This document shows, piece by piece, positions 10,701-23,619 of a DNA stretch of 64,000 bases (positions within the stretch are counted from its first letter, which is position 1; every line of letters starts with the position of its first letter). The notes under the pieces were generated by a model. The model made no database searches, was not told the origin of the DNA, and saw only the letters and a program-made list of their open reading frames with translations. The position numbers and the translations under genes were made by a program. Source of the stretch: Inia geoffrensis (taxonomy: Eukaryota > Chordata > Mammalia > Artiodactyla > Iniidae); the NCBI GenBank assembly GCA_036417435.1, contig CM070900.1:37487496-37551495 (forward strand). Direction: 5' to 3'.

Positions 10701-13311
10701 GACTATTATTATTACCATTGTTTTCTTCTTGAAGAGTTTATTAGACTATCTTTTTGGAATCAATTTAATTTCAGTTTTCACTTCTGATGTATTGGGTAAA
10801 TATGATTCTTATATACTAACTGGCTATGTTTTTGTAAGCCTTGAAACTGGTCATGCTATCGAATAGCGTTGATTGTGTTCCCTATCCAGTTATACAGCGG
10901 TGAGAATGTCACAGGCTGTGCCCAAAGGAAACTTTATGATTAGTAGATTCCCGGAACAGAATTGTTCCCCTGCTTCACAACCCTGCAGGGTTAGAGACTG
11001 AGCAATCCTAGCTAAGCTGTCAGAGACCTTATCGGCTTGTAAGAGTTGACCCTGGATTGGTCTTGGCCTTCCAGCCTGGGCAGTCCTTCCAGTGAAGTTT
11101 GACTTCCCTGGTCATCAGGCACAATCTCCATCAGCTGTCAACTCTGGGTAACAACCTTTAAGAACCAAACTAAATGCCTGGGTTGTTTGTGCCTAATATG
11201 CCAGGGTACTCTTTATATGTACACAAAACTCTTTAGACCAAAAAGCCTGGTGGCTCTAGCTTGCCTTGAGGAAGGCTGTATTGTCCAAAGGGTACATGGG
11301 CCAGTTTCTGCCAGTAGAGAGTTCAGATGGTCTCTCTCTCTGTCTCTGTCTCCAAAGTTTTGTTCATTGTATCTGGTAGAATTTTCATCCGAAGGAGTAG
11401 CCACTTGCCTTGCTTCTAGTAGGAAGTATCTGTTATAGTCCAGTGGTATCTCTCCCAGGTTTGAACTCACTTTGACCCCCACCTAATGCCTTCCTATTTA
11501 ACTGTATTGTGATTGAACATTTTTGTTTCCACAGCTTTTAATTTCTATGTCCTTATTCCTTTGTTGTTATTTCTAAGATCATAAATTTTTTGAATCAAAA
11601 TTGATACTTCTTATATGTCTTCATGAATAATTATAAAAACTGAAGTGTCAGATGAGGGAACTTCTAGGAAAATGCTCTTATTTTCTGCTTTTAGCAGTCA
11701 AAAGAATGTCTAATTATTCGATGCTACCATTGTATATAGGAAGTTTTAGAACAAGAAATTGATCTAGGAAGTTTTAGAGCAAGACATTGATCTGAATTAA
11801 TCCTTGTTAACTTTATTACAGAAAGTGGTAAAACAGCTGTGGCATATAGACCCTGTGAAGAGGTCACAGACGCCAAAACTGAAGACAAACTACAGGATTT
11901 AATTCAAGTATGTGGAGATAAAAGCTCAAGGGGTACACAGCCAGTGTAGCCATAATGCAAAACAACCAGCAGGATTTGGAAGACTTCAGCATACCTACTC
12001 ATTTCTGTCTTCCTTAGGAAAAGGTTAAATTGCTTTTAAGGCAGGGAATTTCTAGGACTTTTCCACGTCCTGGGCCTTGTCTCTGGCCCCTTATTTGAAG
12101 TTTGGAGAGCAGGATTGAGGGCCACCAGTGTACATCTACAGTTGTGGACACAGGAGAAGACACAGGCTTTTTAGAACTCCCTTCAAATAGAATTGCAGGG
12201 ATTTGGGAACAAAGTAACTATGGTCTTAAGTGTGATTATGCTACACTGTTTAAAAACTATTCATGCCTTTCAAGTAAAGTATATTACACAGGTCTCAGCA
12301 TCTCATATATATCTTGTGTTAAATATTTTGCCAAAGAACCTTTCTGTAAAACAGTTATATGGATGCCTCGAGTCAGGGATTAAGTTGTCAGCGTAATTTC
12401 TGAAAGAAATCATTAATGTACTGCATATAGGATTTTTATTTAAACGGAGCAAAAATGTGTTTCATGTCATTGAGAGCTTAATTTTTGGCTAGATTTCTGA
12501 TTATTTAACTCACCCCAATGTTGCAAAGTTTGTTTTGAAGGGAAGAAAGTAGAGAAAGAAAAGGTGGTTATGTTCTGAAAAATGAAAAAATTTTCAAAGT
12601 TTTTTTCCTGTACAAAATAATTATTTTAATTCAATTTAAATCAGTCAAGGGAACTTGAAACGTATCCATATTTGGGCTTTAAGAAGTCTAGCTTCCTATG
12701 AAATGTGAGAGGAAAGGGTTCCGTATTGATACTAAAGGTTTTGGAAACCTGATTATAACAACAGATCCACTCCTGAATGAGGCCAATCTTGGAATCAATT
12801 CCATTTAGAAACCATCACGTGCTAGGCACTGGAAATAAGGTGAAGCTCCTTCTCTCTTGGAGTTTAGGAGTTAAAGGTGTACCAGACAATTAACAAGGAG
12901 TAAAATTAAATAGATTATGAAAAGGACTGTGAAGAAATTAAACTGGGTGCTAGTTACAGTATTTCAAGAACATTACTTAACATGCTGACTTTAACATTCT
13001 AAGTGTCTTCTCCATATGTTCACACAGGGTAGACCTCTGAAAAGTGACACGGTAGTTTTTTCTAGATTAATGTCTCTGTTGGGACAAGGTGGGATGGGGG
13101 TTTTCCCATGCTAATGTAAAGGGCCATTCACGTGGTTTTAGACTCTCTTCCCCAGAATGAATTGCTCACCTGCCCCAAACCCCTCCTACAGAAGATCTGG
13201 AGTCATCCCTGATTCAGTGGTGTCCCCTAATAATAGAGTGGTGTATGAATAATGAGACGTGAATACTGAGAGTTTGGAGGAAATGGCAACATTTTTGAAT
13301 AATTGTAAGGT
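10701..13311. other. Intergenic, mostly unique DNA
   Basis: No exon recognised. Contains a 28-bp imperfect tandem duplication (11737-11792) and an L2-like fragment around 12800-12950 (CGTGCTAGGCACTGGAAATA...). Confidence 0.45.
11737..11792 (+). repeat. 28-bp tandem duplication
   Basis: Two adjacent 28-bp copies beginning TAGGAAGTTTTAGA and ending ATTGATC, differing at two positions. Confidence 0.95.
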
Positions 13312-13779
13312 GTGTTCCCCTCCCACCACCCTAACTGGTGCTCATTTTGCAGGTCAGCTACCTTTCATGTCAGCCGTGTGGCCAAAGGGAGCAAGAATGT
13401 CTCTCAGACTTCAGCTTTGAGGAGGAAGAGTTCAGATTGCCAGAACTGGACCAGCACTTTTGAATTTCCCAGAATGCCAGGTCCTTTGGTTTCCACAGGA
13501 AGCTCTGCATCCTTTCCTCCCCCCTCCACCACTGGGCTGCTGGAGTTTGGGGCCACTCGTGTCTGCAGCCCAAATCCCGCCTCATTGTTTGGGGCCACGG
13601 AGGGCAGGGCAGGGTTGGGAAGAGGGCCCGGCAGGAGGTAATTGTCACCTTTGCAAGGGGAAGGATGGCTTGCGCCCTGGGGACTCTGGGGAAAAGGCCC
13701 ACCCTGGTTGTGCGGATTGGATCTCCGCACGAGCCTAACAACTGTGGTGTAACTAAAGAAGTCATAAATACTGGGTGGG

Positions 13780-13920
13780 ACAGTAGGCGGGGGCGGGGCG
13801 CGAGGTTGCTAACGTGAGCCGTCGCGTTGTTGGCGCCGGCATAGCGGTTCAGCTCCAACGCAGGATGTGGCTGCGGCTCCTCACTGGCCTGGGTCACTGC
13901 CCCTGGAGCCGCCGCATGTT
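13780..13920 (+). promoter_or_regulatory. GC-rich promoter-like region of the LRRC37 copy
   Basis: A CpG-rich block with a perfect GC box (GGGGGCGGGGC, about 13789-13799, the Sp1/KLF site) lies about 125 bp upstream of the LRRC37 start codon at 13921. There is no clear TATA box at a useful distance. The position immediately before a recognisable exon 1 makes it the likely ancestral promoter. Confidence 0.6.
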
Positions 13921-14737
13921 ATGTCCCGGCTGCGCCATTGGTTGCCACAGCTCTTCCTCACATGGCAAGGACGGTGGCTTCTAGTCCAGGCAGTTCAGCC
14001 TCCAGAATGGGCCCTGGGCCCCGTCCAGGTGACCCCAAACACCCCACGGCTGACAGAGGCTCGGTCTTCACAGGCCTCAGACCCTCCTCCAAATTGCCCC
14101 ATGCCTTTCCACCCCTGGCAGAAGCCGTGGGCTTTAATTACTTAACGTCCTTGTCTCCAGTCCAGATGTTGGCCCCTCCTCATCAGGAGTTGACTGAGAC
14201 TGAGGTTCCATACCCGAACACGGATTCGGTTGGAGAGCTGCCTACAAGGCCAGATCAGTTTGCTGTTCCATGTCAGGATCTGAATAACAAGCAAACCCAA
14301 CATCAATAGTTCCCAGAGGCAGTTCCAGTGCTAGACTGGGATCAGAATCAGCCTTTGGTTTTCCTCGATACAAAAGTAAGACTAAACACATAGGTCCAGA
14401 CGAGGCTGAAGGTCACCAGTCATCTGAAATACTTGTTCCACCTCGAGGTAGTAACAGCTCAAAACCAATGAAGTTTATAGTTTCACCCTCAAACCTGAAG
14501 AAAGATCTCGTTCACCATCAACGGCTTGACAAAATTATTGTTGGAACTATAGGCCAATTTCAAAAAAACACTCAGGGTCTAGACCAACAGTTGCAGGGTG
14601 ATTATTTAGATCCCAGTATGGATGCCATTTATCCTGAGGAGAGCCAACCTAGGGATTTTGGGGGGAGCCCAGATGAACCTACGGAACCCCCTGAGGAAGT
14701 TGACATTTCTGATCCCAGCAGGATGGCCCAGTGCTAA
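13921..14737 (+). pseudogene. LRRC37 (pseudogene): LRRC37-family exon 1, 5' part only (frameshifted)
   Basis: Encodes the N-terminal part of an LRRC37-type protein. The start at 13921 gives MSRLRHWLPQLFLTWQGRWL, matching the family's signal-peptide-like N terminus. A frameshift before the stop at 14143-14145 moves the homology to another frame, where ...PHQELTETEVPYPNTDSVGELP continues. A stop at 14307-14309 and another frame change follow, then VSPSNLKKDLVHHQRLDKII and a single Pro/Glu unit ([10 protein letters not shown]) ending at 14735-14737. Family members continue here into a long Pro/Glu/Gln repeat domain and an LRR domain. Neither is present downstream of this point in the expected place. 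LRRC37 proteins are single-pass membrane proteins with mostly testis-biased expression (family knowledge). I am sure of the family, not of which paralogue. Confidence 0.88.
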
Positions 14738-15609
14738 GTTGATCACTTGATTAAGGTGGTTTCTTCCATATCTCTCCAAGGTAAAGTTATTTTTCCCCTT
14801 GGTAATTGATAAGTAATCTGTGGGGTAATACTTTAGGATCAGTGAAGATCCTACTTTCAAACAACTCTTCACCCAACTGTGCATCAATCATAAACTTTGT
14901 CTGAATCGATTATTACATTGATAGTTGCAAAATAGCACTTTCCTACTCTATCGTCCATTTTGCATTTATTAGGTGACATTATTCTATACAGAAGAGCTCC
15001 CCCACTTTTCATTTTGAGTATTACTATGAACTCATGTGCTTTTTAAAAAATTAACTGTTATACCTTATTATAATGATAATGTTATTGTTTGGAATGTTCC
15101 TTTTGTCTAAATTTGGCCAATGCGATCTCTGTTATTGTTTAACCACACGATGCTTTTTTATTACTAGAATAACTTCTAATATATTACTACTCACAAGTAG
15201 GAACTGAGAAAGGGATTCCAGAAGGTGCGGTCTTATTCAGACTCTTCTTAGAAGTCTGCCTTCTTCCTGTGTACTCTCAACCCAAAGTGAGGCTTTTGGG
15301 TTGGAAGGAGATACTTCTGAATTAAACTACAGATCAATGTCAACCAAATCTAATCCCTAGTCCCTTTTTTTCTAGGCATACCATACCTACTGCCAACCTA
15401 ATCCTTCTGTTGGGCACATCTCTCCTCCTCTATATTTATTTACAACAGTCAAGAGCAGCAATTGGCCAACCGGCCCCTATTCAGTTTTCCAGTCCATATG
15501 CCCCAAGAACTCCTTTTTGCACTGGTCTGTGGTGGCCTTGGCCTACCTATTCTACCTACTCAAGTAACTCTTTTAGCATGAATTTAATTATCTGTGTTTC
15601 CATTTATAG
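14738..15609. other. Intronic or deleted-junction DNA, nothing recognised
   Basis: In a complete LRRC37 gene the repeat domain and all LRR exons, with long introns, lie between the flanking exons. Here only about 870 bp remains, without recognisable LRR sequence. The exact deletion breakpoint is not visible. Confidence 0.5.
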
Positions 15610-15850
<241 letters not shown>

Positions 15851-16310
15851 CAGCTCCCTAAGTTTCTAAGATCTACCCCCTTGGTAAGAATCAGTCTTGG
15901 TTACATTATTAAGCTAATAGTTGCTCAGTTACATTGTTAGCTTAATAATGTTACTGATCCACATACATAAAGGGACAAGAGAAAGGAATGGAAGCAGGAA
16001 GGGAATTAACATTAATGGCCACATATCCTATGCTGTGCTGTCTGCAAATGAGAACTTACTGATATAGTGCATTACAGTTTGTAAACTGATTTTATATACA
16101 TTAGGTCTCAAGTGCCATTTGTCTTATAGGACAGGTGTAAATATATTTGTTTATTTTGTTTGTTTCTGCAATTTTATAAAGAGTACAAGTGATGCTGTTT
16201 TATGTCCTATTTGGAGCCTGAGATTTCTGGTTCCATAACCAGAAGCTGCTACCTAGCCCTTCTAATGGAATGGAGAGCTAGCTTATTCTTAGACTGTCCA
16301 GCTCTGAACT

Positions 16311-16372
16311 TGCTCTGAATCTCAAACTTTTCTATCCACAATGCTCTGAATCTCAAACTTTTCTATCCACAA
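16311..16372 (+). repeat. 31-bp perfect tandem duplication
   Basis: The unit TGCTCTGAATCTCAAACTTT... ending CCACAA occurs twice head to tail without mismatch (16311-16341, 16342-16372), within an LRRC37 intron. Confidence 0.97.
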
Positions 16373-16559
16373 AACACTCAGGGGCTTTCAACTATTTTTC
16401 TATATATAGATTTATTAGCACTAACTTGGTGACTTCCAAAATGTGCTTTCATGCCCATGTAGCTTGAATACAGGTCTCTATCACTGATCTAGAGCACATC
16501 ATAAATAATAACACTTTGCTACTTATATAAAGACAATATTGCTGATTTTTCAACACAAT

Positions 16560-16674
16560 TTTTTTTGTCTGTGGCACACACCTTGTGGGATCATAGCTCC
16601 ACAACCAGGGATTGAACCCGGGCCACAGCAGGGAAAGTGCCAGGTCCTAACCACTAGACCACCAGGGAACTCCC
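16560..16674 (-). repeat. CHR-type SINE, short form (minus strand)
   Basis: Reads GTGGGATCATAGCTCCACAA, CCAGGGATTGAACCCGGGCC (B-box complement), then ACCACCAGGGAACTCC at the right. Poly-T at the left marks the tail. Confidence 0.85.
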
Positions 16675-17763
16675 CCCCAAAATTTTTTTACTAGTTGTAT
16701 TACCCCCTTCTCCCCCAGAAGTGGGCAGAAAAGGCATTTTTAATTTCCTTTTACAGGTGAGGAGAAACAGGATCAGAGGTGTTAAGTGCTATGACCCTAG
16801 TGCCCCGATTTCCTCTCCCCAGTTTGGGGCTCTCTGCAAGCCCATGCTCCTCCTTTCTCATGACCCTTCCCTCCTCCTTTGACCCTCAGGAAAAATACTT
16901 TTAATCCTTTTGGAAGAGAAGCCCAGCTACACAATGGTACATATCACCTTCACACAGTCAGAAGCCTTGGATGGTTCCCCAAGTAAAGCTGGAAATATTA
17001 GAAGTAAAGTGAAATGAAAACAAAGAAGCCATCTGAGAGAAGTTGCTTTTTCCCTTCTGCATTTTGGACCTCAAGTATTATTCCATTGATTTGTTGAACA
17101 TTCCACATTGGCATACAATTGGGCAAAACTCTTATACCCCAGATCCCTGCCCAAATTATGCAAAGAGCTCAGGCGGACATAGTGGTTTTTTTTTTTTTTC
17201 TGTATAGAGCTTTCTGTTATGAGGGCTGGGATATATGGAAGGAGGGACTGAGCAAAGGACTCGGTGGGTGGGTGGAGAAGGAAGTGTCCAGATGACGACC
17301 TGTTAACGGTGGTTGTTGTCGTGGTCATCTGTGATAGTAGCAAGGACACAAGCACACTAAAGAAGTGGCTAGAGGAAGCCTCACACTCCTCTGCCTCTGA
17401 GGAAGGATAGGATGGGGTATATAAATTTGAGGAGTCCCAGTAGATCTGCAGAGAGTCCAGCTGAGTAGGGGAATATTTGTCTTCCAGCCTTGGATTTTCT
17501 TCAGTACTGGCCCCTGCGAACCAGTGGAGTAATCCTGAATGTAGTTAGTGTATTTCACACTACAGAATTTTCTGAGTAGATAGCCACTTTTTCGAGAGAT
17601 ACCTTTTTCGCATTTTGTTGTTGCCAGTCATAGGCTTAAGTGTGTGTTTCTTTTTCTCCTAAGTGTCACTGAAACGTTGAGTGATTCCTAATTTATTTGT
17701 CTGTGGACTGACTAAAAGCTGTCCCATCAGTCTTCAGTGATCAAAAACAGTTATTTTTGACAG

Positions 17764-19568
17764 ATGAAGAAACATCTATAGGGAATGCCGAAGGATCGTT
17801 GATGAAGGTGTTACAAGCCTGGAAGAAGAACAGCAGCGAGCTGACTACTGAGTCAGAGAGGGCATCCTCAGATAAAGTCCTGTCAGCTTGTCAGTCTTCA
17901 TGAATGAGCAGCTGGACTTTAATAAGAGAAGTGATATTACCAGTGCACTGAATTACATACTGCCTTTTATCTCAGAGGGAAATCTAGGAGATGTGGAATC
18001 AACATTACTACCATTCATTCAACTTCTTTTTTCAAATACACAAGATGGAGACATGCCACTGGGAATTTTGAAAATCAATACGAGGAGCCCTTCTGTTAAA
18101 CTTGTACCCAACAATTCAACTAATAAAAATAAATAGAAGAAACTTCACTTTCTGGAAAAGTTTTAGATGCAGAAACTGAAGAAAATTTGATGAGGTTAAA
18201 AAGGAAGAAAAACCTGCCACGCATACACGTTCCAACCATTTAAGTGCCATGTTTAAACTCTACATCTTTCAAAAGAAATTGGAAGCTGCCCAACCACAGA
18301 AAGACAGCCTAGCAAAGATTGAGAGTACAGAGAAAAAGCTGCTGAGAGTGAACAGGGTCCTCAGCGGCCCAAGGGGCATACAGAAAATGCACCTCAAAGC
18401 AGTAGGAGATGAGAGCGTCAGCAGCAAACAGAATGCCCAGCCATCTGTGGCGAACACTGCCGAAGAAAGAAGGCTCCGGAGGCCATCCCCAAGAAAGCTG
18501 AAACAGCTTCTCATGGTGCAGAGGCCCAGGAAGCTGGTGGGAAAGTCGTCCAATGCAGAGTCTTCATTCATAAAGGAACACAAGGCAGCAGGCTCCTCTT
18601 CCCTGAAACAGTGCTTCAAGGGCAGGCCTTCTGCCTCCATCCCTCCACAATCCCCATCTGAGGTTAAAAGCAAATCAAAAGGCTTTTCCCACACTATTTG
18701 TGTTTTAGAAGCTGTAAAGGCTAGAGGTAGAAATATTGAGGCTCCTGAACTAATCTCACCTTCTGGTGAAAAATACATCTTCCATAAAACTCAGTCTCAT
18801 CGGGTCCACAGAAAACCCAAAGTCAAAAGGAGTCGAAAGTTCAGAAAGACAAGTTCACTCAATAGAATGATGCTTGCAAACTCTCCGTTCTCTGTAGCGA
18901 GGAGTCTCATAAATTCCCCTCCACGAGAGGCTGTTTCACCTTCAAGAGAAGTGACTTCTCAGGAAAACCCTTTTCTAGCATTATTTTCTCTTTCAGACCA
19001 TTCTACAGAACATACTACTTCAGAAAACAATACTGCACAAAATGTTTCTGAAGGAATTATTTCTAGAGGAAACTCTACTCTGCCAGGAGGAAACGGCCCT
19101 GGAAACACTACCCATAGGAACGTCTTCACTGCACATTGTACTGTTGCTGCAGACAACAGTATGCCAACTGTTCAACACAACAACAAAACACAATGGGAGT
19201 ACCACAACACGGGCACTGAATTATCCTCCAAGCCCACAGGCTTCACTTTCCCAGGGCTGACATCCCCCGGTGATCAAGTTGAAACTCAGCTAAACCAGCA
19301 ACTACAGTCCCTCATCCCCAACAATGACATGCAAAGGCTCATTTCTCATGTTATCCAGACTTTGAAAATGGACTGCTCGGAGACCCACGTGCAGCTGGCC
19401 TGTGCCAACCTCGTGTTTCAAACAGGCCTCCTGATGAAACTTCTCAGCAAGCAGCAAGAAGTAAATGTTTCCAAAGCGGAATGCCATATGGAGCAGTGGG
19501 AAACTGACAACTATATCAGTGAGAGCACAGAAGCCCAGAGTGAGAAGAAGGAGCAGGAGTCAAGTGAG
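17764..19568 (+). pseudogene. LRRC37 (pseudogene): LRRC37 large C-terminal extracellular exon (broken 5' third, open 3' two thirds)
   Basis: About 1.8 kb exon with acceptor TTTTTGACAG|ATGAAG and donor GTGAG|GTGAGG. The 5' third carries family text (SIGNAEGSLMKVLQAWKK; FMNEQLDFNKRSDITSALNY; ILPFISEGNLGDVESTLLPF; IQLLFSNTQDGDMPLG). It is interrupted by a frameshift near 17885, a TAG at 18134-18136 and further shifts to about 18248. From 18249 the frame is open for 440 codons to the donor, with basic blocks (HRKPKVKRSRKFRKTSSL), a Ser/Asn/Thr-rich region and LNQQLQSLIPNNDMQRLISH near the end. This is the juxtamembrane ectodomain. No enzymatic domain is visible. An internal ATG at 18249 could in principle start a truncated protein, but there is no promoter evidence for that. 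Confidence 0.9.
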
Positions 19569-19994
19569 GTGAGGATAACCCCTGACACATGGGAGCTGGG
19601 CTTTTACTCAGTTTAGGACATGCCATTGATGTGCCCAAGCAGGAATGCCATGGATTCCTAGTCTGTATGTTATCTTCAGCCGTGAAACTGGCTGAGACAG
19701 TGATCTCCCACTTTGCTCGTTTAGAGAGCGTGCCACTATTCCTAGGGTAGACAAGAAAAGGCGTAACACAAGGTAAATAATGTGTAGATAAATAAATTGT
19801 AGAAGAAAATGCTAATGATAAGATTAATAACATTAAATTTGGCTTGTTCTTATAGGAGCTACTCGCCTGAAAGGATTGGGTTTTATAGTATTTTAAGAAT
19901 AGTTAACTATCATTTAGAATAGGATTAAAAATAGTTCGCTTTCATCCCTTCCATCTCCTTATTTTTTAAAAAAAATGTTATTTATTATTTTTAG

Positions 19995-20187
<193 letters not shown>

Positions 20188-20285
20188 GCCACCTTTCCTG
20201 CTACTACTACTTGATTGCTCTCTTTAAACATGAAGACTGAATACACTTTGTTCTTTTACTAAAACGTATATTCCCAGGATTTTTT

Positions 20286-20749
20286 TTGTTTGTTTGTTTT
20301 TGTTTGTGTTTGTTTGTTTTTTTGTCTGCGTTGGGTCTTCATTGCGGTGTTCAGGCTTCTCATTGTGGTGGCTACTCTTGTTGTGGAGTACGGGCTCGAG
20401 GCGCATGGGCTCAGGAATTGTGGCACATGGACTTAGTTGCTACGCAGCATGTGGGACCTTCCCAGAGCAAGGATCAAACCCGCGTCCCCTTCACTGGCAG
20501 GCAGATTCTTTTTTTGCGGTACGCGGGCCTCTCACTGTTGTGGCCTCTCCAGCTGCGGAGCACAGTCTCCGGACACGCAGGCCCAGCAGCCATGGCTCAC
20601 GGGCCCAGCTGTTCCGTGGCATGTGGGATCTTCCCAGACCGGGGTCTGAACCCGTGTCCCCTGCATCGGCAGGCGGACTCTCAACCACTGCGCCACCAGG
20701 GAAGCCCCGGCAGGTGGATTCTTAACCACCGTGCCACCAGGGAAGTCTC
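20286..20749 (-). repeat. Older CHR SINE (minus strand), host of a nested SINE
   Basis: Left T/G-rich tail, GTCTGCGTTGGGTCTTCATT, TGTGGCACATGGACTTAGTT, GCATGTGGGACCTTCC, and at the far right ACCGTGCCACCAGGGAAGTC. The element is cut in two by the young SINE at 20511-20708. CAGGATTTTT-type duplications lie on both outer flanks. Confidence 0.88.
20511..20708 (-). repeat. Young CHR SINE nested in an older one (minus strand)
   Basis: TTTTTGCGGTACGCGGGCCT at the left, the cetacean-type body and GCGCCACCAGGGAAGCCCC at the right. A 15-bp target duplication lies in the host SINE at 20496-20510 and 20709-20723 (GGCAGGCAGATTCTT / GGCAGGTGGATTCTT, two differences). Confidence 0.94.
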
Positions 20750-22435
20750 CACAGGATTTTTAAAGGAACTCCACTCCCAGGAGATCTCTATGGAATTGGA
20801 TCCATGGTAACAAGCCATTGGACGATAATGACAAGTGAAGTTTATAAGAAGGCCAGAGTTGACATGATAGTAAAATTTCTTCAACACAAAAAACTATGCT
20901 GATTTGATGTACTCACCAGTCACTCTCATTGTACTGTTGATTTCTTTACTTGTTGGCTGAAATGATAAGAGATATGGGATCTCCATACTCATGGAGCTAT
21001 CAGTCACTCTGGGAGGGCTAAAAGGATATGCCTAAAAGATAAAAGTGTGATCTCGTCAATTCCTTAGGTTTACTTAGCAGCTTTCTTCTCCGGTGTATTA
21101 GGAATTGTGTAGATATGTTCCATTAAAACATTGCAAGTAAAATCCTGCAGCAGGCTACCCTAATGTATGTCATATTTATAGTAGTCTATTCCTGGAGCTA
21201 GCCTGTTTACCTTCTGTTCAGTTACGTAATGGTTTATTACTTTTCCCAACAGGCAGTTGCTAACATTAAAAGAGTGACTTTAATAAGCTGACAATCTTGA
21301 TTCTACCCTACCAATCCAACCTACTTTATTGACCTTTTCTCTTGTAATAGCAGCCCCCCATTCCAGCCAAAGCAGCTCCTCACTATACGCTAGTTACACC
21401 ATACCCATTCCTACTTTGGTCTGTACCTTTTCCCATGGAAAATTCCTTTATTTTGCTTTGCCTGTGGAAGTCCTATGAATCTCTCAAAAACCAACTCCAG
21501 TTCAGATATCTTTCTTCATAAAGACTTCCCTGAATACTCCAGCCCTCCTGATCCTTGTCCTGTGAGGTTTGTCACCAGTTCTTAGGGGCCATAGCAAAGC
21601 AATCCCCTCCCCTCAGAACTCACAAAAGTGGTAAGCAGTTTTTTTAAAGGCAGCCCCCCAGGAGAGAAACACCAAGGTTAGCACATCATGGAGCTGAGCG
21701 GAGATGTGTAAGGACCAATGGCTTCCTGGCCTGTCAGACTCGAGTAAAACCTGACATGATGTACTAACTTCTCAAGAGAAATGTGTCTATCTGCAGGAGG
21801 GTTGGTCAGTAGTGAAAGCAAAGAAAAGGTGAGGGGAGACCAACATGGGCAGTGCCCATCCTCACATTGCCCGAGAGTAGAGATGGCACCTTAGGCAGCA
21901 TAACTGAAGAGTCAGGCCCACCAGCCAGGCTGTGCCTGTTGAGGACCTGGATGGATCCAGCTACCTCAGGCCTTCCCATTAAATTCTTGATTCAGCTGAT
22001 TCCTTTTCTAATTCTGTTCTCACCACATAGCCTTCGATTGTGTGACTGTGCTTGAGTGTGCCATGGAGGCCTGTCTCCACAGAAGGTCATTCACTGACTG
22101 TGCAGACACGGATGCCCTGTCTGTAGAACAGATGTATTTCTCATTGTCAAGTAATAATTTGGCATTCTGATTTTTGATCAATCCTGTGATATTGATAAAG
22201 TGAGACTGCCACACAGGAAGACATGAGTTCTCTCTTGGTGAGGAAGAGGATGATTTCTGAGCCTTGGAGGCTGGGGACTAGCATGGGGTCAGCTTGCTAG
22301 TCATTGGCCATTGCCCAGACTGTACCCTCTACATCTCCAGGTGGCATATGGCCTTTTGCTTTTTTACAATTTCTGTAAAGTCTCCTTTTCAGTGTGTTTA
22401 ACTTCTATGCAGTTTAACCTTGCATATGTTTTCTT
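20750..22435. other. Intronic DNA, nothing recognised
   Basis: Lies between the transmembrane and cytoplasmic exons of the LRRC37 copy. A small cytoplasmic exon that the family carries between them was not found here or to 26.18 kb. Confidence 0.4.
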
Positions 22436-22525
22436 TTGTTTTGATTTCACCTGCGAGATCTTAGTTCCCCAAGTAGGGATTAAACCTGTACCCTCGTCAG
22501 TGAAAGCGAGGAGTCCTAACCATTT
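22436..22525 (-). repeat. CHR-type SINE fragment (minus strand)
   Basis: CTGCGAGATCTTAGTTCCCC, AAGTAGGGATTAAACCTGTA (decayed B-box complement), GTGAAAGCGAGGAGTCCTAA. The last bases of the tRNA-like end are missing or mutated. Confidence 0.75.
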
Positions 22526-23039
22526 TTTCCTCTCCCCACTTATATGATAAGCTTCTTGAGGACAGGGGCCATGCAGTGCTCTTCCTATGGTAGACAATAA
22601 TGGTGTTCAATGGAAGAGAGATGAGGCGTTACGTCAATTCCACAGTGAGGAATAATGCAGCCGAATATTTATTTGAAGTAGCATAAAGTCCAGCAATAGA
22701 CCCATGTTTTCTTAAGACTTTTGAAATGTCATGTTTTAATATTCGAATCAGTGGGAAAAAAATGAATTAATGGTGATAGAATAGAGCGTAACTATTTGGG
22801 GGGTAAATAATAGCAGATTCCCATTTTTCATCTTAAATAGACATATTTCCATAAATGTGAAGAAAGACCACATAAACGTATTAGAAGAAAGTAAAAGCAA
22901 TAGTTTTATAAGCTTACGGTGGGAAAGAGCCTTCAGAGCCTGATGCCACAAGAAGAGCCTTTGATATATTCCACCATCTTGTCTGTGACACCAGCTTAGC
23001 ACTGATTCATGCCAAGCATAAGAGGAAAAGTTTTCCATA

Positions 23040-23140
23040 TATTGTCTGATTTAATGCCCACAGTCCTGTAAGGATGATATAACTATCCCTCCTTCATAGA
23101 TGAAGGAGATTGATGTAAGGCCCCAGTGGTCAAACCAAAA
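23040..23140 (+). repeat. MIR-like fragment
   Basis: ATTTAATGCCCACAGTCCTG, ACTATCCCTCCTTCATAGAT and AGGCCCCAGTGGTCAAAC resemble the 3' part of MIR. Diverged. Confidence 0.5.
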
Positions 23141-23275
23141 GCAGAAGCCAGTTTCACCCGACTGCAAAGCTTGTGCTCCCTACTCCACTCTTTTGTCTTG
23201 TCTCCTTAGAGACAAAAAAAACTGGAAAGATTCGAAACACTGAAATTCAATGAAAGCCAGTATTTCTTTACTATA

Positions 23276-23415
23276 AGGAGATTTTTGTTTGGGCGTGGCA
23301 GGGTTTGGCCATGCTGTGCAGCTTGTGGGATCTTAGTTCCCTGACCAGGGATTGAACCTCCGGCCACAGCAGTGAAAGAGACAAGGCCTAACCACTGGAC
23401 CATCAGGGAACTCCC
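23276..23415 (-). repeat. CHR-type SINE, short form (minus strand)
   Basis: GCAGCTTGTGGGATCTTAGT, CCCTGACCAGGGATTGAACC (B-box complement), GGCCTAACCACTGGACCATC, then AGGGAACTCCC at the right. Confidence 0.85.
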
Positions 23416-23619
23416 AAGAGTTTTATAAGTCAACAAGAAGAAGACAAACAGTCCAGGGAAAAAGGGGGCAAGGGCTGTGAAGAGTAGGATGTGTGTTGAC
23501 AGTCAGCCACCATATCTGCCCGACCTCTCCTCATGGCTCGTGTGCGGTGCGTTTTGTTAGCCAGGCCTTTGTCACCTCATGATGTAAAAATAACCCATAA
23601 TATTTTCTTCAAGTACTTT

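Noticed and set aside
13867..13920. Alternative upstream ATG for the LRRC37 copy at 13867
   Set aside because: The family N terminus begins at MSRL (13921). The upstream 18 codons have no match to the family and lie in the GC-rich leader.
20286..20810. Plus-strand 174- and 143-codon frames
   Set aside because: They are translations of the nested CHR SINEs in the antisense direction.
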